Source of the DNA: Faunimonas pinastri
GTDB taxonomy: Bacteria > Pseudomonadota > Alphaproteobacteria > Rhizobiales > Afifellaceae
Direction of reading: 5' to 3'
DNA: 64,000 bases
Assembly: GCF_900110915.1 (NCBI RefSeq)
Contig: NZ_FOFG01000002.1
Coordinates: forward strand, 186,001 to 250,000
Shown: piece by piece, positions 1 to 8,709 of the stretch
Position numbering within the stretch: the stretch's first letter is position 1
Layout of the letters: every line of letters starts with the position of its first letter
Notes under the pieces: generated by a model
The model's database searches: none
What the model saw: only the letters and a program-made list of their open reading frames with translations
What the model was told of the DNA's origin: nothing
Position numbers and translations under genes: made by a program

Positions 1-872
1 TGATGACCTCGCGCTTCGGCTCGCTGCAGAACGTATCCATCATCGCGCAGCAGGCGGCGATCAACACCGTTCTGGCCGCCGGCATGACCTTCGTCATCCT
101 GACCGGCGGCATCGACCTTTCCGTGGGCTCGATCCTCGCGGCCTCCGCCATGGCTGCCGTCATAGCCTCGCTGATCCCGGATATCGGCCTCATCGGCATC
201 CCGGCGGCGCTCGTCTGCGGCCTGATCTTCGGCCTCATCAACGGCAGCCTGATCGCGTTCATGCGATTGCCGCCCTTTATCGTGACGCTGGGCTCGCTGA
301 CGGCGGTACGTGGCGTGGCGCGATTGATGGGCCACGACACGACCGTCTTCAACGCCAACCTGCCTTTCGCCTTCCTCGGCAATGCCTCGCTCTTCGGCAT
401 TCCGTGGCTGGTGATCATCGCCTTCCTGGTGATCGTGGCCTCCTGGTTCGTGCTGAAACGCACGGTGCTCGGCGTCCACATCTATTCCGTCGGCGGCAAC
501 CCCGATGCAGCCCGGCTTTCCGGCATCAAGGTCTGGCGCGTCCTGCTCTTCGTCTACGGCACCTCCGGCCTGCTCGCCGGTCTCGGCGGCGCCATGTCGG
601 CGGCCCGGCTCTACGCGGCCAACGGCGTGCAGCTCGGCCAGTCCTACGAACTGGACGCGATCGCGGCGGTCATCCTTGGTGGAACGTCGTTCGTCGGCGG
701 CATCGGCTCTGTCTGGGGAACGCTGGTCGGCGCGCTGATCATCGCCGTCCTCTCCAACGGCCTGATCCTGACCGGCGTGCCGGACGTCTGGCAGTACATC
801 ATCAAGGGCCTGATCATCATCGTCGCCGTCGCGCTCGACCGGCTGCGCACCAAGGGCTCCGCGCGGACCTGA
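1..872 (+). CDS. Sugar ABC transporter permease, RbsC family (5' end outside window)
   Basis: Inner-membrane permease of a carbohydrate (CUT2/ribose-type) ABC importer. The visible 289 residues contain many hydrophobic helices. They include the family segment GGIDLSVGSI near residue 35 and the C-terminal GGTSFVGGIGS segment near residue 225, both typical of RbsC/XylH/AraH proteins. Family members are usually 320-350 residues and the reading frame is open at base 1, so the N-terminus and probably the first helix lie upstream of the window. The gene for a matching periplasmic binding protein follows after about 75 bp. The ATPase subunit is not visible and is presumably upstream. The sugar cannot be told from the permease; ribose, xylose, rhamnose or inositol types all share these motifs. 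Confidence 0.9.
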   Translation, partial: MTSRFGSLQNVSIIAQQAAINTVLAAGMTFVILTGGIDLSVGSILAASAMAAVIASLIPDIGLIGIPAALVCGLIFGLINGSLIAFMRLPPFIVTLGSLTAVRGVARLMGHDTTVFNANLPFAFLGNASLFGIPWLVIIAFLVIVASWFVLKRTVLGVHIYSVGGNPDAARLSGIKVWRVLLFVYGTSGLLAGLGGAMSAARLYAANGVQLGQSYELDAIAAVILGGTSFVGGIGSVWGTLVGALIIAVLSNGLILTGVPDVWQYIIKGLIIIVAVALDRLRTKGSART

Positions 873-946
873 TCCGCAAACTCTCTCGGGGGCGGACGCG
901 CTGGTCACCCGTCCCCGCCGATAGTTGTGACCAGGGAGGACAAACT

Positions 947-1873
947 ATGTTGAAGAAACTTCTGCTCGCCGGCGTGGCGATCACCATGGTCGCCGGTGTC
1001 GCGCAGGCCAAGGATTTGAACAAGATCGGCGTGTCGCTGGGGTCGATGGGCAATCCCTTCTTCGTCGCGCTGGCGAACGGCGCCACGGCTCAGGCCAAGG
1101 AAAGCAACCCGAAGGCCGAAGTCACCGCGCTCGGCTACGACTACGATCTCGGCAAGCAGTTCACCCAGATCGACAACTTCATCGCCGCCGGCGACGACCT
1201 GATCCTGCTCAATCCGGGCGACCCCGTCGCCATCGCCCCCGCGATCAAGCGCGCCCAGGCGGCCGGCGTTCCGGTCGTGGCGGTCGATACCGCCGCCCAG
1301 GGCGCCGATGCGACGGTCACCACCGACAACGTCAAGGCCGGTGAGCTCGCCTGCCAGTATCTCGTCGACAAGCTCGGCGGCAAAGGCAACGTCGTCATCG
1401 TCAACGGCCCGCACGTGTCCGCCGTCATCGACCGCGTGAAAGGCTGCCACAACGTTCTGGACAAGCAGTCCGGCATCAAGATCCTGTCCGACGACCAGGA
1501 CGCCCATGGCTCGCGCGACGGTGGCCTCGCCGTCATGCAGGGCCTGCTGACCCGCTTCGACAAGATCGACGGCGTCTTCGGCATCAACGACCCGACCTCC
1601 ATCGGCGCCGACCTTGCCGCCAAGCAGCTGAACCGCAAGGAGATGATCATCACCTCCGTGGACGGCGCTCCGGATATCGTCGCCGCTCTGGAGGGGGACA
1701 CGCTGATCCAGGCTTCCGCCGCGCAGGATCCCTTCGGCATGGCGAAGAAGGCGACAGAAGTCGGCATAGGTATCATCAACGGCAAGAAGCCGGAGCAGGA
1801 CCCGATCCTGATTCCGCCGACGCTGGTGACCCGCGACAACGTCAAGGACTACAAGGGTTGGACCGGCCACTGA
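947..1873 (+). CDS. Periplasmic sugar-binding protein of ABC transporter, RbsB-like
   Basis: Substrate-binding lipid-free periplasmic protein (308 aa) for the upstream RbsC-type permease. The start at 947 is supported by the strong ribosome site GGGAGGA about 7 bases upstream and by a classical signal peptide ending near VAGVAQA at residue 21. The mature part opens with KIGVSLGSMGNPFF, the usual first strand of periplasmic-binding-protein type 1 folds (Peripla_BP_4). Later it has DDLILLNPGDP and a late segment with TSVDGAPD, matching the sugar-contacting loops of RbsB relatives. The gene is the last of its operon: a strong terminator follows 36 bp after the stop. Substrate not assignable from sequence; a pentose or polyol is likely for this subfamily (inference). 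Confidence 0.88.
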   Translation: MLKKLLLAGVAITMVAGVAQAKDLNKIGVSLGSMGNPFFVALANGATAQAKESNPKAEVTALGYDYDLGKQFTQIDNFIAAGDDLILLNPGDPVAIAPAIKRAQAAGVPVVAVDTAAQGADATVTTDNVKAGELACQYLVDKLGGKGNVVIVNGPHVSAVIDRVKGCHNVLDKQSGIKILSDDQDAHGSRDGGLAVMQGLLTRFDKIDGVFGINDPTSIGADLAAKQLNRKEMIITSVDGAPDIVAALEGDTLIQASAAQDPFGMAKKATEVGIGIINGKKPEQDPILIPPTLVTRDNVKDYKGWTGH

Positions 1874-1909
1874 GCCGATCAACCCGGCCTCGTCCCAATC
1901 TGATACAGG

Positions 1910-1940
1910 AACCCCGGAGCGATCCGGGGTTCTTTCGTTT
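1910..1940 (+). terminator. Rho-independent terminator after RbsB-like gene
   Basis: A 9-bp stem (AACCCCGGA pairing with TCCGGGGTT, loop GCGA) is followed by the T-rich tract CTTTCGTTT. It ends the sugar transporter operon. Confidence 0.85.
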
Positions 1941-2030
1941 CAACCGAAAGGGACCGACAGGTAAAATTTAACCGTTCTCAGGCGGAATGCTTGCAACGAA
2001 GCATTCCACGATTCGGTGTCCAGTCGGTCC

Positions 2031-2228
2031 ATGTCGAACGTCATTCCATTCCCGGTGCGGGCACAGCCCGAAGCAGAAGAATTCGAAATCGACCTCATGA
2101 CCGCTGTCGATGTCGCGATTCGAGATCTCCGCGATATTGCCCGCCGTTGCGACGAGGCCACCCGCCTGCAAGCGGACGAGTGCCGCGACATGCTGGAACG
2201 GGCTTTCGGCGCGGCCCTTCAGGGCTGA
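2031..2228 (+). CDS. Small hypothetical protein (MSNVIPFP type)
   Basis: A 65-residue protein that starts with MSNVIPFPVR, a beginning shared by many short uncharacterised proteins of Hyphomicrobiales. The rest is a single acidic-to-amphipathic region (EEFEIDLMTAVDVAIRDL) ending in a helix rich in Asp, Glu, Arg and Cys. A GTG 15 bases further upstream (2016) would add five residues (MSSRS), but the ATG fits the shared N-terminus better. It stands alone between a terminator and an unrelated operon. No function can be proposed. Confidence 0.55.
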   Translation: MSNVIPFPVRAQPEAEEFEIDLMTAVDVAIRDLRDIARRCDEATRLQADECRDMLERAFGAALQG

Positions 2229-2492
2229 TCAGGCGCCGGGCACAATGCAGCCCGGCGTGACGCACCCCTTTCGACGGGCCGGAATTGAACCGGTCCGATA
2301 GCCGCCAAGGCTCGCCTGTGCCGTTCCGGCCCCCTCCAGCCCAAGCCATTGGGTCTACCCGGCACCGGTTTTCCACAGTTCCTCCCCCGTTCATGCCCGG
2401 AACAGCGGCCGCCCATCGCTTGGGCGGTTGCTGACCAGAATTCCCGCTTGCGCATCATCATCGGTTAGTTAAGCTTCCTAACCGTAGATCGG

Positions 2493-3512
2493 GTGATGCG
2501 CTTGGCAGGCATGATTGCAGTCGGAATCGACATAGGCGGAACGAAGACGGAGTTCGCCGCGGCGAATGCCGGGGCCTCCCTCGGTGCTTACCGGGTTGCG
2601 ACGGACGATTGGCGCATCCGCGTTCCGCAGACCGACGCCCACGTGCTGATCCGGGTCACGCGCGACTTCGTGGGCGGGGTCGATCCCGCGATGATCGTCG
2701 TCGGCGCTCATGGCTGCGACAGCGCGGAAGATTGCGAGGCATTCCAGGCTCACCTTGCCGAGCACACGGCGGCGAGCGTGCTGGTCCTCAACGATTCCGA
2801 ACTCCTGCTTCCCGCGGCCGGCGTCGAAGCGGGCATTTCCGTCATCGCCGGGACCGGCTCCATCGCCGTCGCCCGGCGACCGGACGCGACCATGATGAGC
2901 GCCGGCGGCTGGGGCTGGTTCCTCGGCGACGAAGGGAGCGCCAGCGGTCTCGTGCGCGATGCGGCGAAGGCTCTCCGCTCGGCGATGGACAAGGGCGAAA
3001 CGTCCGATCCTCTGGGGAGCGCCCTTCTCGCCTCCCTCGGCATCACGGATCCGCTGACGATCGGCCGCGCCATCATGAACGAAGGCAGCGCCAGCAAGGT
3101 CGGCCGGCACGTGCACGCGGTTTTCGCCGCCGCCCAGCAGGGCTCCGGTCTCGCAGCCTCCGTGATCCGCGATGGGGGCGAGGCGCTCGCCTTGCTGGTC
3201 GACCGGCTGATCGGACGCGGCGCGGTCGGCGGCCATGTTGTTGCAGGCGGGGGCGTCATCGCCCGCCAGCCGGGCCTGATGGAAGCGTTCCGGCAGGCCG
3301 TGGAACGGGTTCACCCCGACTGGACAGTGACGCTCCTGACCGCGCCGCCGGTGGAGGGAGCGCTTTCCCTCGCAACCCGCCTCCTGCGCGGCGAAACGAT
3401 CCCGAACCTGCCGTCCCCGACCGCCGGCAAGCTCTCCGCGCGCGTTGGCGGAACCGCACGGCAGGCGGCGATCGAACACGCAATCCCGGCAACGGACAGG
3501 AGGAACGGATGA
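2493..3512 (+). CDS. BadF/BcrA-type sugar kinase (N-acetylglucosamine kinase-like)
   Basis: ASKHA-fold kinase (339 aa) of the BadF/BadG/BcrA/BcrD family, which includes N-acetylglucosamine and N-acetylmuramate kinases. The phosphate-1 loop GIDIGGTKTEF is at the N-terminus, the phosphate-2/adenosine region shows AGTGSIAV near residue 125 and FLGDEGSASG near 144, and the adenosine loop VAGGGVIARQPG is near residue 250. Three starts are possible: GTG 2493, ATG 2496 and ATG 2511. The last would put GIDIGGT four residues from the N-terminus as in relatives; none has a convincing Shine-Dalgarno site. It is the first gene of an operon with a transporter and a SIS protein, and its stop overlaps the permease start by 4 bp. 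It probably phosphorylates the incoming amino sugar (inference). Confidence 0.85.
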   Translation: MMRLAGMIAVGIDIGGTKTEFAAANAGASLGAYRVATDDWRIRVPQTDAHVLIRVTRDFVGGVDPAMIVVGAHGCDSAEDCEAFQAHLAEHTAASVLVLNDSELLLPAAGVEAGISVIAGTGSIAVARRPDATMMSAGGWGWFLGDEGSASGLVRDAAKALRSAMDKGETSDPLGSALLASLGITDPLTIGRAIMNEGSASKVGRHVHAVFAAAQQGSGLAASVIRDGGEALALLVDRLIGRGAVGGHVVAGGGVIARQPGLMEAFRQAVERVHPDWTVTLLTAPPVEGALSLATRLLRGETIPNLPSPTAGKLSARVGGTARQAAIEHAIPATDRRNG

Positions 3513-4438
3513 TCGCGGATACAGCAACGTCGGCGCATTCGGCACCGCCGGCTTCCCCGGCTTCGGCCCACGCGCCGGCACCCAGGGTCGTTCCCGCCCG
3601 CTACTGGGGCCAGTGGATCGCGGCAGTGGTCCTGCTGGTCTTCGTGCTCGGCTTCGTCGGGCTGATCGCCAGCAGCAAGAACGTCCAATGGAGCGCGATC
3701 CCGCGATACCTCTTCGACCCCACGATCCTGGACGGCATTCGCCTGACGCTCGTCTTCACCGTGCTGTCCATGCTGATCAGCACCGTGGCCGGTGTCGTGC
3801 TTGCCACCCTGCGCATGGCGCACAACCCGGTCCTGTCGGGCTTCTCCCACCTTTACATCTGGTTCTTCCGGGGCACGCCGCTGCTGGTCCAGATCATCTT
3901 CTGGTTCAACATCCAGCTCTTTATCCCAAGCCTCGGCATCGGCTCCTTCCACGTCGAGACAAACACGCTGATCTCCGCCTTTACCGCCGCCCTTCTCGCC
4001 CTCAGTCTGAACGAAGCCGCCTATATGGCTGAAATCGTTCGCGGCGGCCTGCTTGCGGTGGACAAGGGACAGGCGGAAGCGGCGACGGCGCTGGGATATA
4101 CGCCGTTCCAGACGCTGACGCGGATCGTGCTGCCGCAGGCCCTCCGGGTGATCGTGCCGCCTGTCGGCAACCAGACGATCTCGATGCTGAAGACGACCTC
4201 CCTCGTCTCGGTCGTGGCGGCGCAGGACCTGCTCACCCGCGTGCAGAACATCTACGCCACCAACTTCCTGATCATCGAACTCCTGCTGGTCGCGAGCATC
4301 TGGTACCTCGTGATGACGACGGTTGCCTCGCTCCTGCAGTCATGGCTGGAGCGGCGCCTCGGCCAGTCTGTCTCCGAGCCGCCCTTGGTCATGCGGCTGA
4401 TGCGCAACCTGATGAGCGCCGTGGGGAGCAAGGGCTGA
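3509..4438 (+). CDS. Polar amino acid-type ABC transporter permease (HisM/GlnP family)
   Basis: Inner-membrane permease of 309 aa. After an Ala/Pro-rich cytoplasmic N-terminus (about residues 1-35) it has a first helix and then the HisMQ/GlnP permease domain. The domain begins with the family signature [14 protein letters not shown] and carries the ATPase-contacting loop ([14 protein letters not shown] near residue 190, with the EAA-loop Gly) and the C-terminal motif [11 protein letters not shown]. Start at 3509: it overlaps the kinase stop as ATGA and has AGGAGGAA just upstream. Only one permease gene is present, so it probably forms a homodimer. The family normally moves amino acids and opines, yet the operon partners are sugar enzymes. 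Confidence 0.9.
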   Translation: MIADTATSAHSAPPASPASAHAPAPRVVPARYWGQWIAAVVLLVFVLGFVGLIASSKNVQWSAIPRYLFDPTILDGIRLTLVFTVLSMLISTVAGVVLATLRMAHNPVLSGFSHLYIWFFRGTPLLVQIIFWFNIQLFIPSLGIGSFHVETNTLISAFTAALLALSLNEAAYMAEIVRGGLLAVDKGQAEAATALGYTPFQTLTRIVLPQALRVIVPPVGNQTISMLKTTSLVSVVAAQDLLTRVQNIYATNFLIIELLLVASIWYLVMTTVASLLQSWLERRLGQSVSEPPLVMRLMRNLMSAVGSKG

Positions 4439-5262
4439 TGAGCGACATCCTCAACCTGCAATCCCCCGCGTCGCTCGGGCCCAGCACGTTTCCGGGCAGC
4501 GACAGGCCGATGGTCGAGGCGCACGGCGTCCGCAAGACCTTCGGCAGCCTGGAAGTGCTCTCCGGGATCGACATGACGGTGAGCCGCGGCGAAGTCGCCT
4601 GCATTCTCGGCCCTTCCGGCAGCGGCAAGTCGACGTTCCTGCGCTGCATCAACCATCTGGAGAAGCTCTCAGCCGGGCGCATCCTCGTCGATGGCGAGCT
4701 GATCGGCTACCGCGAGAAGAACGGCCGGCTTCACGAGATGAAGAAGCCCCAGCTCGCGCTGCAGCGGCGCGAAATCGGCATGGTCTTCCAGCGCTTCAAC
4801 CTGTTTCCGCATCTGACCGTGCTCGGCAACATCATCCAGGCGCCGATGCTGATCCGGGGCGAAAAGCGCGAGGGCGCCGTGCGGCGTGCCCATGCCCTGC
4901 TCGATATGGTGGACCTTCGCCAGAAGGCCGACGCCTATCCGCAGCAGCTTTCGGGCGGCCAGCAGCAGCGCGTCGCGATCGCCCGGGCGCTGGCGATGAA
5001 CCCCAAGCTGATGCTCTTCGACGAGCCGACCTCGGCGCTCGATCCCGAGCTCGTGGGCGAGGTTCTGGCGGTGATGAAGCGGCTCGCCAACGAGGGGATG
5101 ACGATGATCGTCGTCACCCACGAGATGGGTTTCGCCCGGGAAGTCGCCGACCGCGTGATCTTCATGGATGGCGGCGTGGTCGTGGAGGAAGGACCGCCCG
5201 CGGAGGTGCTGGATCGCCCCCGCCACGAACGCACGAGGACCTTTCTCCGACGCGTGCGCTAA
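4438..5262 (+). CDS. Polar amino acid-type ABC transporter ATP-binding protein
   Basis: Cytoplasmic ATPase (274 aa) of the GlnQ/HisP class energising the permease encoded just upstream; start and stop codons overlap as TGATG. It has Walker [10 protein letters not shown] near residue 59, a Q-loop in [11 protein letters not shown], signature LSGGQQQR, Walker B LMLFDEP and the switch His in VVTHEMGFA. The first 24 residues are an extra, poorly conserved leader before the usual domain start. The EAA-loop partner family and ATPase class agree, so the three subunits form one PAAT-type importer. Expression is expected as one transcript with the kinase. Confidence 0.93.
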   Translation: MSDILNLQSPASLGPSTFPGSDRPMVEAHGVRKTFGSLEVLSGIDMTVSRGEVACILGPSGSGKSTFLRCINHLEKLSAGRILVDGELIGYREKNGRLHEMKKPQLALQRREIGMVFQRFNLFPHLTVLGNIIQAPMLIRGEKREGAVRRAHALLDMVDLRQKADAYPQQLSGGQQQRVAIARALAMNPKLMLFDEPTSALDPELVGEVLAVMKRLANEGMTMIVVTHEMGFAREVADRVIFMDGGVVVEEGPPAEVLDRPRHERTRTFLRRVR

Positions 5263-5329
5263 CCCCGGAACACCGGGCACACCCGTCGGAAAAACCGCAG
5301 GACGATCCTGCCGAAAGAGGGGAAAGAAC

Positions 5330-6220
5330 ATGAAGGCGAAGAAGGTTCTGCTTGCCGCAGCCGCGGTTTTTCTTTTCGCGGGCGCCTGCTCGGCGCAGGC
5401 CGCCGGAGTCGACCAGAAGCTTCGCGGCATGTTGCCGGAGAAGTTTCAGAAGGCGACGGAAATCAAGGTCGGCACCGACCCGCACCAGCCGCCCTATGAC
5501 TATTACGACACCGACAACAAGACGCTGATGGGCCTCGAACAGGACCTGATGAAGGGGATGTCCGAGCGTCTCGGCGTCAAGTTCGTCTCTTATCCCGCCC
5601 AGTTCGCCAGCATCATCCCGGCGATTCAGGCCGAGCGCTTCGATGTCGGCATTTCCGCCTTCGGCGACTTCAGCGAGCGCGAGAAGATCCTCGACGTCCT
5701 GGACTACACGCTGGAAGGCACGGGCATCATCGTGCTGAAGGGCAACCCGCACGGCATCGAGAAGCTCAGCGATAGCTGCGGCCTTCGCGCGGCTGCCGTC
5801 CAGGGCTCCATCCCCCTGCAGCTCCTCGACAAGCAGAAGGGCCTCTGCCCCGCCGACAAGCCGCTGACGGTGATGCAGTTCCCCTCCAGCGACCAGGCGG
5901 AAGCGGCGATCAAGAGCGGCCGCGCCGATCTGTCCATGGATACGGTGGGCGTCGCGGCCTATGCGCTGGCTCACCAGCCGACGGCTGGCAAGCAGCTGGA
6001 GCTCGTCTCGGCCTCGAAATACGCCGTCGGTTACCAGGGTATCCTCGTCAGCAAGAAGAACCCGGAGCTGCGCGACGCCATCCAGGCGACGCTGCAGACC
6101 ATGATCGACGACGGCACCTACAGCAAGATCTTCGCCAAGTACGGGCTGACCCAGAACGAGGTGAAGACCATCACGCTCAACGATGCGGCCCGGTGGGCCG
6201 ATTACATGAAGCTCGACTAA
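5330..6220 (+). CDS. Periplasmic binding protein of PAAT-type ABC transporter
   Basis: Extracellular solute-binding protein family 3 (SBP_bac_3), 296 aa, with a signal peptide (AAAAVFLFAGACSAQA, cleavage near residue 24). The start ATG is preceded by AGAGGGGAAAG. The mature domain opens with EIKVGTDPHQPPYDYY, followed by the usual DLMKGMSERLGVK and the hinge strand DVGISAFGDFSEREK. A Cys pair (SCGLR and GLCP) may form a disulphide in the second lobe. It is the fourth gene of the kinase-permease-ATPase-SIS operon. Family members bind amino acids or opines; the sugar-enzyme context suggests a charged amino-sugar derivative such as an aldonic acid (inference). Confidence 0.9.
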   Translation: MKAKKVLLAAAAVFLFAGACSAQAAGVDQKLRGMLPEKFQKATEIKVGTDPHQPPYDYYDTDNKTLMGLEQDLMKGMSERLGVKFVSYPAQFASIIPAIQAERFDVGISAFGDFSEREKILDVLDYTLEGTGIIVLKGNPHGIEKLSDSCGLRAAAVQGSIPLQLLDKQKGLCPADKPLTVMQFPSSDQAEAAIKSGRADLSMDTVGVAAYALAHQPTAGKQLELVSASKYAVGYQGILVSKKNPELRDAIQATLQTMIDDGTYSKIFAKYGLTQNEVKTITLNDAARWADYMKLD

Positions 6221-6254
6221 GCCACTGGCGCACCTCCCGGAGGAAGAGAGACGA

Positions 6255-7259
6255 ATGGAAGACAGAGTCACATATCGCGAGGCGATCGCCCTGCAGCCGC
6301 AAGCGCTGGAGGCGAGCCGCAAGGCCGTATCCGTTGCATTGGACGGAGCGGACCTCGCTCCGCTGAAGACCGGCTCGGTGGCGCTGGTCGGCATCGGCGC
6401 AAGCCTCTATGCCGCTTATGCCGGCGCCGCCCAGATGCGCACGCAGGGGCTTCGTGCCTTTGCCATGCCGGGAACGGAGCTTTACGACCCCGCGATCGAC
6501 CTCGCCGATTCCTACATCGCCCTCTCTGCCTCCGGGCGGAGCGTCGAGCCGGCGAAGGTGCTGGAGCTCCGCCCGCATGCCGCGACCTTCGGCATCGCGA
6601 CCACGGCCGACAGCCCGCTCGGCCGGATCGCCCGTACGGTGATCGGAACCGCCAGCGGCGTCGACAGCGGACCGAACGCGACGAGCTATGTCGGTTCGTT
6701 GCAGGCGGTCGGCCTTCTCGCGGACCGGGTCGGCAAGCCGGGCGGCGCGCGCTGGGAAGCGCTGCCGGAATACGCGGAGAAGCTTCTGGAAAGCTGCAAG
6801 GCTCCGGTGGAGCGTGCGGCTGCCCTTTTCGGGGATCGCATTTCGATCGACTGCGTCGGCCAGGGTGTCGCCTATGGCACGGCCGGTTACATCTCGCTGA
6901 TGATCCGCGAAGCCGCCCGCGTGCCCGCGCAGAACTGGGATACGCTTAACTTCCTGCACGGCCCGATGGAGCCGAACGACAGCCGTACCGGCGTGATCCT
7001 CTTCGGTGATGGCCGCGAGGTGAAGCTGGCGCAGGATCTGGCGGGCTTCGGCATTCCGACCGTGCTGGTGACCGGCGCGGACGTCGCGGAGAAGGACAAC
7101 CTCGTCGTCATTCCCGTGCCTTCGACCGGCTCGGGCCTGACCGACGCGATCCTGCATTCCATTCCCGGCCAGTTGCTCAGCGCCGACCTCGCGGAGGCGG
7201 CGGGGCTGCCGAAATGCGAGTTCCGCTACCGCCAGACGGACACCAAGCGCGACACCTGA
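6255..7259 (+). CDS. Double-SIS-domain sugar-phosphate isomerase/deaminase-like protein
   Basis: A 334-residue cytoplasmic protein with two SIS (sugar isomerase) domains, like the isomerase half of GlmS and like AgaS/FrlB. SIS1 shows VGIGASLYAAYAG near residue 45 and the phosphate-binding Ser cluster IALSASGRSVEP near residue 93. SIS2 starts near ISIDCVGQGVAYGTAG (about residue 199) and has the HGPMEPND segment that corresponds to the catalytic-region His/Glu of GlmS-like proteins. It begins 34 bp after the binding-protein gene behind GGAGGAAGAGAG. It likely deaminates or isomerises the phosphorylated product of the operon's kinase. The substrate is not known. A MurQ-type etherase is less likely because MurQ has one SIS domain. 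Confidence 0.8.
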   Translation: MEDRVTYREAIALQPQALEASRKAVSVALDGADLAPLKTGSVALVGIGASLYAAYAGAAQMRTQGLRAFAMPGTELYDPAIDLADSYIALSASGRSVEPAKVLELRPHAATFGIATTADSPLGRIARTVIGTASGVDSGPNATSYVGSLQAVGLLADRVGKPGGARWEALPEYAEKLLESCKAPVERAAALFGDRISIDCVGQGVAYGTAGYISLMIREAARVPAQNWDTLNFLHGPMEPNDSRTGVILFGDGREVKLAQDLAGFGIPTVLVTGADVAEKDNLVVIPVPSTGSGLTDAILHSIPGQLLSADLAEAAGLPKCEFRYRQTDTKRDT

Positions 7260-7280
7260 TCCGCCTCATCCGAAAAGAAG

Positions 7281-7308
7281 AACGGCCGGGCATGCTCCGG
7301 CCGTTTTC
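7281..7308. terminator. Bidirectional terminator between SIS gene and ROK gene
   Basis: A 9-bp perfect stem AACGGCCGG / CCGGCCGTT with a 7-base loop. TTTT follows on the + strand and a TTCTTCTTTT tract on the - strand, so it can stop both convergent genes. Confidence 0.8.
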
Positions 7309-7322
7309 ATTTGGGGGTTCCT

Positions 7323-8561
7323 TCAGCGCAGGTGCGTTCCACCAGCCACGTCCTCGGGATCGGACACCACGAACGCCGGATGTCGCTCCTCGCCCAGCAG
7401 CGACGCCAGGCTGAAGTCCGCCGCGAGCTGCAACGCCCCCAGAACGGTGCCGCGGCTGGTCAGCTCGCTGATCGCGATCTCCGTCGCCCAGGTGAGTTCC
7501 GCCACCGTCTTGCGCACGCCTTCCACCAGCATCGCGTTCTGCCCGACCCCGCCGCCGAGCACCACGAAGCCGGGATCGAGGATGCCGACGCAGGCCGCAA
7601 CCAGCCTTCCGATATCGGCGGCGTGACGATCGACGCAACCCCTCGCATGCGGGGAGCTGACCGCCCGGGCGAAGATCTCCTCCGGCGAGGTGGGAGCCGG
7701 ACCTTCGCTTTCCGGCCAGTCTCGGGCACAGCGGGCGACGAACTCGGTGGACCCCAGGTAATGCTCCAGCCCCTCGTAGCGCGGCGCCTCGGCGGCGCTC
7801 CACGGGAACGGCAGGCGGCCCACCTCGCCCGCGGCCCCGCCCACACCCCGAAGCAGCCGACCGTCCATGACGATGCCAAGGCCGATCTTCACGCCGACCT
7901 GCAGATAGATGAAGAACGGACGCCCCCGCGCCGCTCCGACATGCCTCTCCGCCAGAGCCGCACAGTTGACGTTGTTTTCCAGCAGGACCGGCGCATGGAA
8001 GCGCCGCGGCAAGGCCTTCGCCACGGCCATCAGAGCCTCGTGCCGGGTGGCGGCGCCGGGCGCGCTGGAGACGATGGTGGGAAGCGCGACCGTGACCGCC
8101 CTCACCGGCCCGGCCGCCTCCGGCAAGCCGCGCTGAAGGCTGTCGGCGATCTCGTCGATCATCCGCGAACCGAGGCCGATGCCGCCGGCGTCGCGCCCGT
8201 CCAGGGGCTGTTCGACCTCGGTGAGGATCCGCCCGTCCAGCGTCGCCGCGATAGCGCGAACGCGCGTGGTGCCGGCGTCGATGCCGATGACATGGCCGGC
8301 CTGCCGACCCAGCCCATACGTCACCGCCGTGCGGCCGCTCGCGCCCTTGGAGATGCCGTGGGAAGCGACGAGGCCATAGGCCTCGAGCTCACCCACCGCC
8401 GCCGACATGGTCGGCTTGGAAAAGGACAGCAACTCGCCCATCACCGGCCGGGTATTGGGACCGGAGGTCGCGAGCGTCTTGAACACCGCCCGGGCGCTTT
8501 CGGTCAGTTCGGGAACTTCCCCGACGGCGAGCGCGCGGACGCTCCTGGATCTCGATTTCAT
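7323..8561 (-). CDS. ROK-family transcriptional repressor
   Basis: A 412-residue protein with an N-terminal winged helix (about residues 20-80; TRPVMGELLSFSKPTMSAAV looks like the recognition region) joined to a ROK sugar-sensing domain (VIGIDAGTTRVRA near residue 90, LENNVNCAALAE near 198, GVGGAAGEVGRL near 240, VVLGGGVGQN near 344). ROK regulators bind a sugar or sugar phosphate and repress its uptake genes. It is convergent with the amino-sugar operon, making that operon the most likely target (inference). Oddity: the zinc-binding CxCGxxGCxE motif of classical ROK proteins is absent after GEVGRL. Several ROK regulators lack it, but their sugar pocket differs. Confidence 0.87.
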   Translation of the reverse strand: MKSRSRSVRALAVGEVPELTESARAVFKTLATSGPNTRPVMGELLSFSKPTMSAAVGELEAYGLVASHGISKGASGRTAVTYGLGRQAGHVIGIDAGTTRVRAIAATLDGRILTEVEQPLDGRDAGGIGLGSRMIDEIADSLQRGLPEAAGPVRAVTVALPTIVSSAPGAATRHEALMAVAKALPRRFHAPVLLENNVNCAALAERHVGAARGRPFFIYLQVGVKIGLGIVMDGRLLRGVGGAAGEVGRLPFPWSAAEAPRYEGLEHYLGSTEFVARCARDWPESEGPAPTSPEEIFARAVSSPHARGCVDRHAADIGRLVAACVGILDPGFVVLGGGVGQNAMLVEGVRKTVAELTWATEIAISELTSRGTVLGALQLAADFSLASLLGEERHPAFVVSDPEDVAGGTHLR

Positions 8562-8709
8562 GATTGCACGAGACGGGAAATCGGCAGCGGACTCAAGGAC
8601 GCGGAAGCCTCAACCCCACAGGGAGAAGCCGGAAGAAGCGTCGGGCCGGTGACGCTGGCGCTCCGCCCCCTCTTCACGATATCCAGCGCCTTGGATGCGC
8701 GGCTGTCGC

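Noticed and set aside
2265-2350. tRNA-like T arm (CCGG-TTCAATT-CCGG) on the - strand between the small MSNVIPFP gene and the kinase operon
   Set aside because: No matching D arm, anticodon arm or acceptor stem could be assembled around it.
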